In this document: positions 1 to 7,851 of the stretch, piece by piece
Position numbering within the stretch: position 1 is the first letter of the stretch
Layout: every line of letters begins with the position of its first letter
Assembly: GCA_948739805.1 (NCBI GenBank)
Contig: CAPYID010000007.1
Location: 1 to 64,000, forward strand
Direction: 5' to 3'
Source: an uncultured Clostridia bacterium
GTDB lineage: Bacteria; Bacillota; Clostridia; TANB77; CAG-508
Length of the DNA: 64,000 bases
Notes under the pieces: generated by a model
Database searches by the model: none
What the model was told of the DNA's origin: nothing
The model's input: only the letters and a program-made list of their open reading frames with translations
Translations under genes and position numbers: made by a program

Positions 1-120
1 TCCTTCTGTATTTACAACTTCAGCTTGTACCTCTGTTGCATTTACAGCTTCTACTTGCATTCCTTCTGTATTTACAACTTCAGCTTGTACCTCTGTTGCA
101 TTTACAGCTTCTACTGGTAT
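1..120. repeat. 60-bp tandem repeat, two units visible
   Basis: Positions 1-60 and 61-120 are the same apart from the last few bases (ending ctacttgcat against ctactggtat). The repeat keeps the reading frame of the minus-strand gene and probably continues beyond the left edge, so copy number is unknown. Confidence 0.95.
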
Positions 121-438
121 TGAATAATGTAGCCCTTTTATCATTGGTACTTGTTGCGCCATTGTTTCAATGGCAAGTGTCTCCTGCTGAGTAGGAGGGA
201 CAGTAGGAATTCCTACATCCTGACTTGTATATAGCGAAACAACACCTATGGCTCCGCCCATTATTCCAACCTTTACTGACTTTTCAGCTTTCTTTTTAGT
301 ATTTTGTATCTCATTAAGTTTCGCATATCCAGCGAAACTACATGAAGCTATTGCCTTTCTTCCTCCCCAGCTAACCTCTTTCGGTAACTGACTTGCCAAA
401 GCAACGTTTTCAAAAATCCTAAAAATTTTTCTAACCAT
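1..438 (-). CDS. Hypothetical protein with 20-residue tandem repeats, C-terminus outside window
   Basis: An open frame of 146 codons starts with ATG at 438 and runs off the left edge, so the C-terminus is missing. The start is set by GGAGAG about 6 bases upstream (445-450). The first 50 or so residues are basic and mixed (MVRKIFRIFENVALASQLPK), followed by a short glycine-rich hydrophobic stretch near residues 57-70 that could be a weak membrane segment. From about residue 108 the protein enters a perfect 20-residue repeat, MQVEAVNATEVQAEVVNTEG, encoded by a 60-bp tandem DNA repeat. Each unit is itself two similar ten-residue halves (VEAVNATEVQ and AEVVNTEGMQ). I do not recognise the family. 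Low-complexity repeats of this type are common in surface or structural proteins, but no sorting signal is visible here. Confidence 0.75.
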   Translation of the reverse strand, partial: MVRKIFRIFENVALASQLPKEVSWGGRKAIASCSFAGYAKLNEIQNTKKKAEKSVKVGIMGGAIGVVSLYTSQDVGIPTVPPTQQETLAIETMAQQVPMIKGLHYSIPVEAVNATEVQAEVVNTEGMQVEAVNATEVQAEVVNTEG

Positions 439-504
439 TTTTTTCTCTCCTTTTATTTTTTACAAAAAATTATTATACCTGTACCACTTGGGCACCTTAA
501 TTTA

Positions 505-533
505 ATTTTAGCATATTTTACATAATATTGCAA
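505..533 (-). promoter_or_regulatory. Sigma-A-like promoter for the repeat protein
   Basis: On the minus strand TTGCAA (528-533) and TAAAAT (505-510) are separated by 17 bases. The predicted start lies about 60 bases before the ATG at 438. Confidence 0.45.
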
Positions 534-590
534 GTCTGTAATCCTTGCAAATGTGCTGTCTTTCTATATCTAATTCTTTTTGTAACATAA

Positions 591-611
591 AAGAGTTGCA
601 TAAATTGCAAC
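591..611 (-). terminator. Terminator after the DUF4097-like gene
   Basis: GTTGCA (595-600) and TGCAAC (606-611) form a hairpin with a five-base loop. On the minus strand it is followed by TCTTTT. It lies about 40 bases after the stop codon at 650. Confidence 0.6.
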
Positions 612-649
612 CCCATTACATTCATTATCTAAATAATATTAACTTTTAT

Positions 650-1483
650 CTATCTTTCGTTTTCTTTAAAGTCTATTCTAATATTTCCTATACCACCATC
701 CACTTTTATATAGTTTTCTCCATCTCCATATATTGTATCTTCTGATATTGATTTTCCATCTATTTTTATTGTACCTATTCCTTTACTTACTTTTACTTTA
801 TAGTCATCCTTTGAATTATTTATATTGATATCTAGTTCTCCTATTCCTGAATCTATATCTGAATTACCTGTTAATTTTGCATTGACTTCTGTTTTTCCAA
901 CTCCCATATCTAAGTCCATATCATTTATTAGTCCAGATGAAATTATAACGCTTCCTGCTCCTCCATCAATATCAGCTTTGTCTTTTATTTGTAATTCCCC
1001 AATTTGTGTCTCTCCTGCTCCTATTTCTAATGATAGTCTCTTTGATACTATTTTTTCTATATTGATTTTTCCTGCTCCAGTTGAAATTCTTACTTTCTCA
1101 AATTCTAAATTTTCTGGTATATAGATTATTAAGTCTCCACTGTTATTTTGCGGAAACCAATGATGTTCCTTTTCTTCTATATATATTGTTTGATTGCTTT
1201 GTTTGCATTTGATATGATTATTGTCTCCTTCTATTTTAAAATCGTTTCCATTTCTTATTATCAAATTGCTAAAAGCAATATCTATATCTAATGTATCTAT
1301 ATGTGTATATTGTAAGTCTATTGTTTCTATTTCTTCACTTATTATATCATTTTGTGTATTATGTAGTCCAAAAATGAAAGAAAAACCGAATAGTGCCCAT
1401 AAAATTCCTGATATTATATTTATTATAAGAAATATAGCAAATGCTATTGCTAAATATTTTATTACTTTTTGTGCTGTTGTCAT
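650..1483 (-). CDS. DUF4097-like membrane-anchored beta-helix protein
   Basis: 277 residues. One N-terminal membrane segment (about residues 10-35) is followed by a domain with regularly spaced G-[AVI]-G turns (GAGK, GAGE, GAGS, GVGK, GIGE, GIGT, GIGN), the signature of a right-handed beta-helix of the DUF4097/putative adhesin type. Its ATG overlaps the stop of the preceding gene (1480-1483), so the two are translationally coupled. Members of this family often sit beside PspC/LiaF-type proteins and are linked to cell-envelope stress sensing; that role is inferred from family and neighbour, not seen directly. A hairpin terminator follows at 591-611. Confidence 0.75.
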   Translation of the reverse strand: MTTAQKVIKYLAIAFAIFLIINIISGILWALFGFSFIFGLHNTQNDIISEEIETIDLQYTHIDTLDIDIAFSNLIIRNGNDFKIEGDNNHIKCKQSNQTIYIEEKEHHWFPQNNSGDLIIYIPENLEFEKVRISTGAGKINIEKIVSKRLSLEIGAGETQIGELQIKDKADIDGGAGSVIISSGLINDMDLDMGVGKTEVNAKLTGNSDIDSGIGELDININNSKDDYKVKVSKGIGTIKIDGKSISEDTIYGDGENYIKVDGGIGNIRIDFKENER

Positions 1484-2163
1484 CTTATTTCAACACCTCC
1501 AAATACACATGTTGCATTTATATATATAATGTGTGCTTGTTCTTCTTTACTGTAATTTGCCTTATCTGAAACACCTCCAAATATAGGGGTTGATTTTATT
1601 TTTACTTTCACATTATCTGGTACAAATATTTCTATACCTCCAAAAATACTGGTTGCATTTATTATTTGATTTTCTTCTATAATGGCTTTTCTTAAATCGC
1701 ATTTTACTCCACCAAATACTGCTGTTAAGTCTGCTCCACTAAATTTTTCATCGTCAAATTTAACATTTTGCTCTGAAAATGTTGCACAGTATTCATTTGA
1801 ATTAATTCTATTTTTATTTAATTCTTTTATTTCTTTTGTTATTTTTCCTCCTATTGTATCTCTAAAAATAAATGATATTCCTACTATTATTAAGATAACA
1901 GGAAATAATAGTTTCCATACTAAATCAAATTTTAAAATATCCTGACATGCTAATAATAATGCTATACCTATTATTAATCCTATAATATCACCTGTTTTCC
2001 TATTGTTTTTGAATAATCCTATAAAACATGGAATAATAATAAATAATGTCCACCATCCATTGAAGAATATGTTAATATTAGTAATTCCTAAAACATTACC
2101 AGCTATTATTAAACCTATGGTTATAAATACAATTCCCCATAATACACTTTCTACTTTTTTCAT
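1480..2163 (-). CDS. LiaF-like membrane protein, envelope-stress type
   Basis: About 227 residues from the chosen ATG at 2163. Four hydrophobic segments fill the first 110 residues (DUF5668/LiaF-type membrane region). They are followed by a soluble beta-rich C-terminal domain with repeated [AIV]-FGG-V motifs (AVFGGVKC, SIFGGIEI, PIFGGVSD, CVFGGVEI), typical of the LiaF C-terminal domain. An upstream in-frame ATG at 2175 lies inside the extended Shine-Dalgarno AGAAAGGAATGA and is probably not used; the ATG four codons later has normal spacing. The gene is first in a two-gene operon with the DUF4097-like protein, behind a good promoter (2261-2289). No LiaRS-type two-component genes are in view. 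Confidence 0.75.
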   Translation of the reverse strand: MKKVESVLWGIVFITIGLIIAGNVLGITNINIFFNGWWTLFIIIPCFIGLFKNNRKTGDIIGLIIGIALLLACQDILKFDLVWKLLFPVILIIVGISFIFRDTIGGKITKEIKELNKNRINSNEYCATFSEQNVKFDDEKFSGADLTAVFGGVKCDLRKAIIEENQIINATSIFGGIEIFVPDNVKVKIKSTPIFGGVSDKANYSKEEQAHIIYINATCVFGGVEIR

Positions 2164-2207
2164 TTTTAATTTCATTCCTTTCTAAGGCACAAACCTGGTT
2201 GTAAAAG
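2161..2207 (-). repeat. Repeated 5' leader, copy 1
   Basis: These 47 bases, covering the ribosome binding site and start of the LiaF-like gene, match 19653-19700 in front of the ctpA-like protease gene with only two substitutions and one indel. They include the odd palindrome AACC-T-GGTT. Confidence 0.85.
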
Positions 2208-2260
2208 AATCGTTACCAATTATTTTCAACCTTTTCTCCTTTTTACTTATTTTTGATAGT

Positions 2261-2289
2261 ATTATATCAAATCTTTTATTTTTTGTGAA
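2261..2289 (-). promoter_or_regulatory. Sigma-A-like promoter for the LiaF-like operon
   Basis: Minus strand TTCACA (2284-2289), 17-base spacer, TATAAT (2261-2266). The transcript would have a leader of roughly 90 bases containing the repeated element at 2161-2207. Confidence 0.6.
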
Positions 2290-2321
2290 GTTATATTGTT
2301 AAAAAATTTTTTAAATACCTG

Positions 2322-2350
2322 TTGCATTTTTTTTATAAATGTGGTATTCT
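2322..2350 (+). promoter_or_regulatory. Promoter of tRNA-Trp
   Basis: TTGCAT (2322-2327), 17-base spacer, TATTCT (2345-2350). The tRNA begins 14 bases downstream, a normal distance for a tRNA promoter. Confidence 0.6.
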
Positions 2351-2363
2351 TAATAAGTCACTT

Positions 2364-2438
2364 AGGGGTGTCGTCCAACGGTTAAGATAGAAGTCTCCAA
2401 AACTTTTGATGAGGGTTCGATTCCTTCCACCCCTGCCA
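2364..2438 (+). tRNA. tRNA-Trp (anticodon CCA)
   Basis: 75 bases with CCA encoded (2436-2438). Acceptor AGGGGTG pairs with CACCCCT; the anticodon arm GAAGT/ACTTT encloses the loop CTCCAAA, giving anticodon CCA; the T arm GAGGG/CCTTC encloses TTCGATT. It reads the standard UGG codon. Confidence 0.95.
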
Positions 2439-2463
2439 AAAATGTGCGACTTTAACAAGTCAC

Positions 2464-2573
2464 AGTGAATAATTAATGATGAAAAATTAATAGTGAATAG
2501 TTATTTAATAATGTGAAATAAGCACATTTTACTATTCACTATTAATTTTTCATTCTTCACTATTCATTAATTT
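2464..2573. repeat. Long palindrome, TTAATAGTGAATAGT family, copy 1
   Basis: Arms 2479-2501 and 2531-2553 are perfect 23-base inverted repeats, with weaker symmetry extending outward. The arm core TTAATAGTGAATAGTTA recurs at 57893-57909 in another palindrome. There is no coding potential. It lies between the tRNA and the deacetylase terminator and looks like a small dispersed (MITE-like) element. Confidence 0.75.
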
Positions 2574-2605
2574 AAAATTTATCTACAAAACATGATATAT
2601 GATGT

Positions 2606-2638
2606 AAAAAGAAACCTTTATATAAAAGGTTTCTTTTT
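2606..2638 (-). terminator. Terminator of the deacetylase gene
   Basis: AAAAAGAAACCTTT and its complement form a near-perfect hairpin with a short AT loop and a T-run on either strand, starting at the stop codon of the gene (2637). It is probably bidirectional. Confidence 0.8.
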
Positions 2639-3578
2639 ACATTATAATATCATAAAATGTTTTAAACGTATAACCTTGTTCGATTAAATAATTTAATACT
2701 TGTGGTAACATATCTGCTGTTAGTTGCTTTGTTGCTGCATCATGCATTAATATTACAACACTATTTTTTGTTCCTACTGTACTTACTAAGTTGCTCATTA
2801 TACTTTCTTGTGTTGGTTTTCCTACTGAGTCGTTTGTAAGAGAATTCCAATCAATATATAAAATATCATTATCTGATAATAATTGTTTTGCTTCTGTTTT
2901 TACGTCTTTATATTTTTTTCCTCCACTTCCTCCTGGAAATCTAAATAGATGTGAACAATAGCTTTCCTGCCCTATTACAGTTCTTATTAATTGTTCTGTT
3001 TTTAAATACTCATCTAAAACTGTTTGTGCACTTGTATATATAGTGTTATATTCATGACTATATCCATGATTTGCTATATAATGCCCTGTTTCATATTCTT
3101 GCTTAACTAGACTAGGGTATCTTGCTACATTACGTCCTAATAGAAAAAATGTCGCCTTTATTTTATATTGGTCTAATATATTTAAAATTTGAGGAGTTAT
3201 ATTTTGTGAAGGTCCATCATCAAATGTTATATATGCTATTTTTTCATTTGTAGCATATATATTATTCATATTTTCCCTTCCTACTTGTGTTAACTTAGGT
3301 AGTTTTGCTGAATTTACTATATCTATTACTTCTTCTTTAGTTATAGTTTCTTGATTTGATATTTCTCCATCATTTGAGATATTACTATTACTATCTTCTA
3401 TATTCGCATATTGGTTTTCTTCTTTAACTTTTAACATTTTTTTGTGTATGCTAAATACATATAATAATATCATTAATAGTATAAATAATATTATTAGTAA
3501 AAGCCCAAATACTTTTTTCTTATTTAATCTTTTTATTACTGTTAGGCTAACTTCTTCATATCCATAATAGTTCACCAT
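2637..3578 (-). CDS. Membrane-anchored polysaccharide deacetylase (CE4 family)
   Basis: 313 residues. There is an N-terminal membrane segment (about 23-45), a variable linker, then a NodB-homology domain from about residue 110. Visible CE4 motifs are TFDDGPSQ (catalytic Asp and metal Asp), HGYSHE (metal His pair), RFPGGSGG and ILMHDA (catalytic His). It would remove N-acetyl groups from a surface glycan or peptidoglycan outside the cell. It lies about 100 bases downstream of a processive glycosyltransferase gene on the same strand, which suggests the pair makes and modifies one polysaccharide, as in PNAG-type systems; the substrate is inference. AAAGGAGAG precedes the ATG, slightly far away. 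Confidence 0.85.
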   Translation of the reverse strand: MVNYYGYEEVSLTVIKRLNKKKVFGLLLIILFILLMILLYVFSIHKKMLKVKEENQYANIEDSNSNISNDGEISNQETITKEEVIDIVNSAKLPKLTQVGRENMNNIYATNEKIAYITFDDGPSQNITPQILNILDQYKIKATFFLLGRNVARYPSLVKQEYETGHYIANHGYSHEYNTIYTSAQTVLDEYLKTEQLIRTVIGQESYCSHLFRFPGGSGGKKYKDVKTEAKQLLSDNDILYIDWNSLTNDSVGKPTQESIMSNLVSTVGTKNSVVILMHDAATKQLTADMLPQVLNYLIEQGYTFKTFYDIIM

Positions 3579-3615
3579 TTCAACAAAATTCTCTCCTTTA
3601 AATATATAAATATAT

Positions 3616-3634
3616 CCTCCAGTATAACTGGAGG
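3616..3634. other. Hairpin in the deacetylase leader
   Basis: CCTCCAGT and ACTGGAGG form an eight-base perfect stem with a three-base loop, without a T-run. On the minus strand one arm carries GGAGG about 30 bases before the ATG at 3578, so it could influence translation or mark an mRNA processing site. Function is not known. Confidence 0.4.
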
Positions 3635-3677
3635 TATATCTGGTGTCTAAATTTTTATTACCTTTATTACATTTACT

Positions 3678-4910
3678 CTATATTACTTCATGTATTTTTA
3701 TGTCTCTTACATGTTCAATCTTTTCCCATTTTGTTTCTCTTTTAAATAAACATTTGAAATTTATTAATAACCATGAACCTAAAAACAATGGATAACATAA
3801 TAATCCTTTTATCATTGGTCTTATTGGTTTTTTATCTAATACCATTATTACTAATGCTGTTCCTATTGGTAGTAAAAATGTAGGAATAAGATATCTAGCA
3901 TAGTTTTCTATTAATTCTGCTCCTGTAAAGTTATTCGTAATATATAATATAAAGTTTAATGAAAGTAATAATAATGTTATTATAAACATTGGTATGCTTC
4001 CAACTATATATAATAATCCATCAAAGTTCATTGCTGTTTTCTTTTCTTTTACTGCTACAGCTAATTGTTTTGTATAAATTCCCATACATTGTATATGTCC
4101 AACTGTCCATCTAGACCTTTGTGACCAGCTCTGCTTAAATTCTACTGGTTGTTCATCATATACAATTGCATCTGTTGACCATCCTAATTTTTTTCCTGCA
4201 ATTATTCTTTGTAATGAGAATTCAATGTCTTCTGTTAAAGTTTCTGTTTCCCAACCATTAGGTTTTACAACATCAAACTTAACCATAAATCCTGTACCAT
4301 TTATTAATGGAGATAAACCTAAGTTGTATCTAGCTAAATGATAAAATCTATTCATCATCCAATAAAATATTGCATATCCTGCTGATACCCAACTATCTGT
4401 TGGATTTTTTATATCCCTATAACCTTGAACTACTTCTTCACCTTGACAAAGCTTTTTGTTCATGTTTACTAAAAAGTTTTCGTCAACAATGTTATCTGCA
4501 TCAAATACACAGAATGCATCATATTGCGCATTTTCTGCTATTTTTTTTCTTAAAAACCATTGTAATGCATGACCTTTGGTTCTTTCTTCCATTGGTGATC
4601 TTCTTTCATATACTATAGCACCAGCTTTTTCTGCTATTTTTTTAGTCATATCTGTACAATTATCTGCTATTACATAAATATCGTATTTATCTTTTGGATA
4701 ATTTTGATTTTTTAAACTTTCTATTAGGTTTCCTACTACCATTTCTTCATTATGAGCAGGAATTATTGCCATAAATCTATTGTCTTTTTTTTCTAACATA
4801 GGTTTATCTTTTAATTTAACTAAAGAACATAAACTAATTAATAATTGATATAACCAAAATATTGTAATAATCCAAACTAGTGCTTGTTGCAATACATATA
4901 AATATATCAT
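3678..4910 (-). CDS. Processive family 2 glycosyltransferase, membrane-bound
   Basis: About 410 residues from the ATG at 4910, chosen because AGAAGGAGAG lies just upstream; longer starts lack a ribosome site. There is one membrane segment at the N-terminus, a GT-A catalytic domain with AIIPAHNEE, FDADN (nucleotide-sugar/metal Asp), ETLTED and the acceptor motif QRSRW, then three to four C-terminal membrane segments. This layout matches NodC/IcaA/hyaluronan-type synthases that build and export beta-linked polymers from UDP-sugars. With the downstream deacetylase it forms a likely two-gene exopolysaccharide unit. The sugar cannot be told from sequence. Confidence 0.85.
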   Translation of the reverse strand: MIYLYVLQQALVWIITIFWLYQLLISLCSLVKLKDKPMLEKKDNRFMAIIPAHNEEMVVGNLIESLKNQNYPKDKYDIYVIADNCTDMTKKIAEKAGAIVYERRSPMEERTKGHALQWFLRKKIAENAQYDAFCVFDADNIVDENFLVNMNKKLCQGEEVVQGYRDIKNPTDSWVSAGYAIFYWMMNRFYHLARYNLGLSPLINGTGFMVKFDVVKPNGWETETLTEDIEFSLQRIIAGKKLGWSTDAIVYDEQPVEFKQSWSQRSRWTVGHIQCMGIYTKQLAVAVKEKKTAMNFDGLLYIVGSIPMFIITLLLLSLNFILYITNNFTGAELIENYARYLIPTFLLPIGTALVIMVLDKKPIRPMIKGLLCYPLFLGSWLLINFKCLFKRETKWEKIEHVRDIKIHEVI

Positions 4911-5022
4911 TTTTTCTCTCCTTCTATTTTTTATAATAGTTATTTCATTTGCTATAGTTAAAGAAATCAATTTTACTTTAACTTTTAACACTTTATTTTT
5001 AATTTATTTTATATCCTTATAT

Positions 5023-5052
5023 ATTATACTACTTTTATTTTATTCTTGGCAA
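5023..5052 (-). promoter_or_regulatory. Promoter for the glycosyltransferase-deacetylase pair
   Basis: Minus strand TTGCCA (5047-5052), 18-base spacer, TATAAT (5023-5028), about 110 bases before the ATG. Confidence 0.55.
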
Positions 5053-5108
5053 GTTTTTCTTTAAATATTCTTCATTTTTTGTCATATTTTGAAAATAATA
5101 TAAAAATT

Positions 5109-7223
5109 TTAAACTTCTTTGTCTTCTTCAAATTCTTTATGTGTTAGATTTACTCTTCCTTGTTCATCTATTTCATATACTCTAACTTTTATTTTGTCTC
5201 CTACTTTTAATATGTCTTCAATTTTTGCTACTCTTTGTTTTGATATTTTCGAAATATGAAGTAGTCCTTCTTTTCCTGCTCCTACATCAACAAATGCTCC
5301 AAATGTTGTTATTTTTGTAACAATCCCTTCATATATTCCATCTACTTCTATTTCTTTTACAATTTCATTTACCATTTCTAAGGCTTTATTTCCATCTTCT
5401 GGGTTTGCCGCATATATAAATACATTTCCGTCTTCTTCAATATCCATTTTTACACCTGTTTCAGAAATTATTTTATTAATCATTTTTCCGCCAGGTCCTA
5501 TAACATCTTTGATTTTTTCTACTTTAATTTTGGTATTTATTATTTTTGGTGCGTATTTAGAAATTTCCTCTCTTGGTTTTGCAATTTGTGGAGCCATTAT
5601 TTCATCTAAAATATACATTCTGGCATTTTTAGTTCTTTCAAATGCTTGTGCTATTATATCATATGATAGCCCATCAATTTTTATATCAACTTGAATTGCT
5701 GTTATTCCTTTATGTGTCCCTCCTACTTTAAAGTCCATATCTCCAAAAAAGTCCTCTAAACCTTGAATGTCTGTTAACATTACATATCTATTAGGATCAT
5801 TTTCATCTGTTACAAGTCCTGTAGAAATCCCTGCAACTGGTGTTTTTATTGGAACTCCTGCATCCATTAATGCTAATGTGCTTCCGCAAATACTTGCTTG
5901 TGACGTTGAACCATTTGAGCTTAATACTTCTGATACAACTCTTATTGTATAAGGAAATTCTTCTACTGATGGTATTACTGGTACTAATGCTTTTTCAGCA
6001 AGTGCACCATGTCCTACTTCACGTCTACCTGGTCCACGTGATGTTTTTGCTTCTCCAACACTGTATCCTGGGAAATTATATTGATGTATATATCTTTTTG
6101 ATGTTTGCTCGTCTAGTCCATCTAATATTTGTTCTTCACTAACCATTCCTAATGTTGCAATTGATAATACTTGAGTTTGTCCTCTTGTGAATATTGCACT
6201 ACCATGTACTCTTGGTAATAGTCCTACTTCACATGATAATGGTCTTATTTCATCTAATTTTCTTCCATCTGGACGTTTGTGTTCTTCTAAAATCATTTTT
6301 CTTACACATCTTTTTTCTAATTTGTAAAGTATTTCTCCTATTTCTTGTTTTCTTTCTTCTACTGCTTCTTCTCCAAGCTCATTTATTAAGTATTCCATAA
6401 CTTCTTCTTTTATTTGGTCTACATTTTCATCTCTTACAGTCTTGTCTACTTCTTGTACATCATTATACATTCTTTCTTCATATTTTTCTGCAATTTTATC
6501 AAATAAATCATGGTCTACTTCAAAAGATTTATATTCAAATTTTGGTTTTCCTATCTCTGTTTTTATTTTTGATATGAATTCACAAAGTTTTTTGATTTCA
6601 TTATGTGCTGTTTTTATTGCTTCTAACATAATATTGTCTGGAATTTCATTTGCACCTGCTTCAATCATTGCGATTTTGTCTACTGTTCCTGCAACTGTTA
6701 ATGTTAAGTCTGTTTTTTCTCTTTGTTCTAATGTTGGATTTATTATAATTTGTCCATCAACATATCCAACATTTACTGCCGCTGTTGGTCCACCAAATGG
6801 TATGTCTGATATTGATAGTGCTACTGATGCTCCTATCATTGCTGCAACTTCTGGTGAATTATCTGGTTCTACTGATAATACTGTTGCTACTACACATACA
6901 TCATTTCTAAAGTCTTTTGGAAATAATGGTCTTAATGGTCTATCTATTGCTCTTGATGTAAGTATTGCTTTATCTGCTGGTTTTCCTTCTCTTTTCGTAA
7001 AACTTCCTGGTATTTTTCCTGCTGCATATAATTTTTCTTCATAATCTACTGATAATGGAAAAAAGTCAATTCCCTCCTTTGGTTCTTTAGATGCTGTAAC
7101 ATTTACCATTACAACTGTCTCCCCATATCTTACCCAAACACTTCCATTGGCAAGTTCTGAAGTTTTACCACTCTCAATTATAAATTTTCTTCCTGCTAAT
7201 TCTGTTTCAAAAGTTTTAAACAT
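5109..7223 (-). CDS. pnp: Polyribonucleotide nucleotidyltransferase (PNPase)
   Basis: 704 residues, full length for the family. Two RNase PH core domains occupy about residues 1-540, a KH domain contains the GPGGK loop (near 565), and an S1 domain ends the protein (EGIVTKITTFGAFVDVG). The enzyme degrades RNA 3'-to-5' by phosphorolysis and acts in the cytosolic RNA degradation machinery. It lies downstream of rpsO on the same strand, the usual rpsO-pnp order. A strong hairpin between them (7357-7386) may be a processing site. GAGGTAAAAATAT precedes the ATG. Confidence 0.97.
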   Translation of the reverse strand: MFKTFETELAGRKFIIESGKTSELANGSVWVRYGETVVMVNVTASKEPKEGIDFFPLSVDYEEKLYAAGKIPGSFTKREGKPADKAILTSRAIDRPLRPLFPKDFRNDVCVVATVLSVEPDNSPEVAAMIGASVALSISDIPFGGPTAAVNVGYVDGQIIINPTLEQREKTDLTLTVAGTVDKIAMIEAGANEIPDNIMLEAIKTAHNEIKKLCEFISKIKTEIGKPKFEYKSFEVDHDLFDKIAEKYEERMYNDVQEVDKTVRDENVDQIKEEVMEYLINELGEEAVEERKQEIGEILYKLEKRCVRKMILEEHKRPDGRKLDEIRPLSCEVGLLPRVHGSAIFTRGQTQVLSIATLGMVSEEQILDGLDEQTSKRYIHQYNFPGYSVGEAKTSRGPGRREVGHGALAEKALVPVIPSVEEFPYTIRVVSEVLSSNGSTSQASICGSTLALMDAGVPIKTPVAGISTGLVTDENDPNRYVMLTDIQGLEDFFGDMDFKVGGTHKGITAIQVDIKIDGLSYDIIAQAFERTKNARMYILDEIMAPQIAKPREEISKYAPKIINTKIKVEKIKDVIGPGGKMINKIISETGVKMDIEEDGNVFIYAANPEDGNKALEMVNEIVKEIEVDGIYEGIVTKITTFGAFVDVGAGKEGLLHISKISKQRVAKIEDILKVGDKIKVRVYEIDEQGRVNLTHKEFEEDKEV

Positions 7224-7356
7224 ATATTTTTACCTCTTTTCTTTTTGTTACATAAATTAGTTCGTAACTTCGATAATACTTTAATTTATATTTATTTTGT
7301 ACTTTTATTAAAATATTATCCAAGCTACTTCTAATTTATGTTAATTAATACACTTT

Positions 7357-7386
7357 TGGACGTTTGACATATTTCTCAAACGTCCA
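7357..7386 (-). promoter_or_regulatory. Hairpin in the rpsO-pnp intergenic leader
   Basis: TGGACGTTTGA and TCAAACGTCCA form a perfect 11-base stem with an eight-base loop. No T-run follows on the minus strand, so it is not a typical terminator. In other bacteria a hairpin at this position is cut by RNase III and lets PNPase control its own mRNA; that role is inferred from position. Confidence 0.55.
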
Positions 7387-7443
7387 TAATATACTTAAGG
7401 AATTATTCCTTGTAATCATTGACGTTTAAATTACATCTAATGA

Positions 7444-7707
7444 TTATCTTCTTAAATTTAATTTTTCAACTATTTCTCTATATTTTTCAATGTCATTTTT
7501 TTCTAGATAGTTAAGTAAATTTCTTCTTTTACCAACCATTTTTAATAGTCCACGTCTAGAATGATTATCTTTTTTGTGAACTTTTAAATGTTCTGTTAGT
7601 TCTATTATTCTTTCTGTTAAAAGAGCTATTTGAACTTCTGAAGAACCTGTGTCTTTTTCATCTCTTCTATAAGTATTAATTATTTCTTGTTTTCTTTCTA
7701 CTGTCAT
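7444..7707 (-). CDS. rpsO: 30S ribosomal protein S15
   Basis: 87 residues, typical length. Conserved segments [25 protein letters not shown] and KRRNLLNYL are present. It binds 16S rRNA in the platform of the small subunit. TAGGAGGTGT is well spaced from the ATG. It has its own promoter (7805-7833) and a structured leader, and lies upstream of pnp. Confidence 0.97.
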   Translation of the reverse strand: MTVERKQEIINTYRRDEKDTGSSEVQIALLTERIIELTEHLKVHKKDNHSRRGLLKMVGKRRNLLNYLEKNDIEKYREIVEKLNLRR

Positions 7708-7800
7708 TTAATTACACCTCCTATTTTTTTATATACGCCTTATTCATAGAAAAAGTGGTGCTTTCACCTTTTTCCAAGAGTAAGGTAATTTTTAATACTT
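7708..7800 (-). promoter_or_regulatory. Structured rpsO leader, possible S15 autoregulatory element
   Basis: On the minus strand the leader folds as GAAAAAGGTG, loop aaag, CACC, a two-base bulge, then TTTTTC, flanked by an outer CTTA.../...TAAG helix, just before the ribosome site. S15 mRNA leaders in several bacteria fold to mimic the 16S S15 site; that parallel is inference. Confidence 0.45.
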
Positions 7801-7804
7801 TCTT

Positions 7805-7833
7805 AGTATACAACAAAAATTTTTAAAACGCAA
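7805..7833 (-). promoter_or_regulatory. rpsO promoter
   Basis: Minus strand TTGCGT (7828-7833), 17-base spacer, TATACT (7805-7810), about 100 bases before rpsO. Confidence 0.65.
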
Positions 7834-7851
7834 GCATTTTTATATGCTTTT

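Noticed and set aside
1..120. CRISPR array start
   Set aside because: The 60-bp units follow each other without spacers and keep a reading frame.
2463..2580. Insertion sequence near tRNA-Trp
   Set aside because: No transposase frame; it is only a palindrome. An integrated element at the tRNA 3' end was also considered, but no attachment repeat was seen.
6442..7044. Long plus-strand open frame opposite pnp
   Set aside because: Shadow of the PNPase gene; composition and absence of a ribosome site give no support. The same applies to other open frames antisense to real genes.
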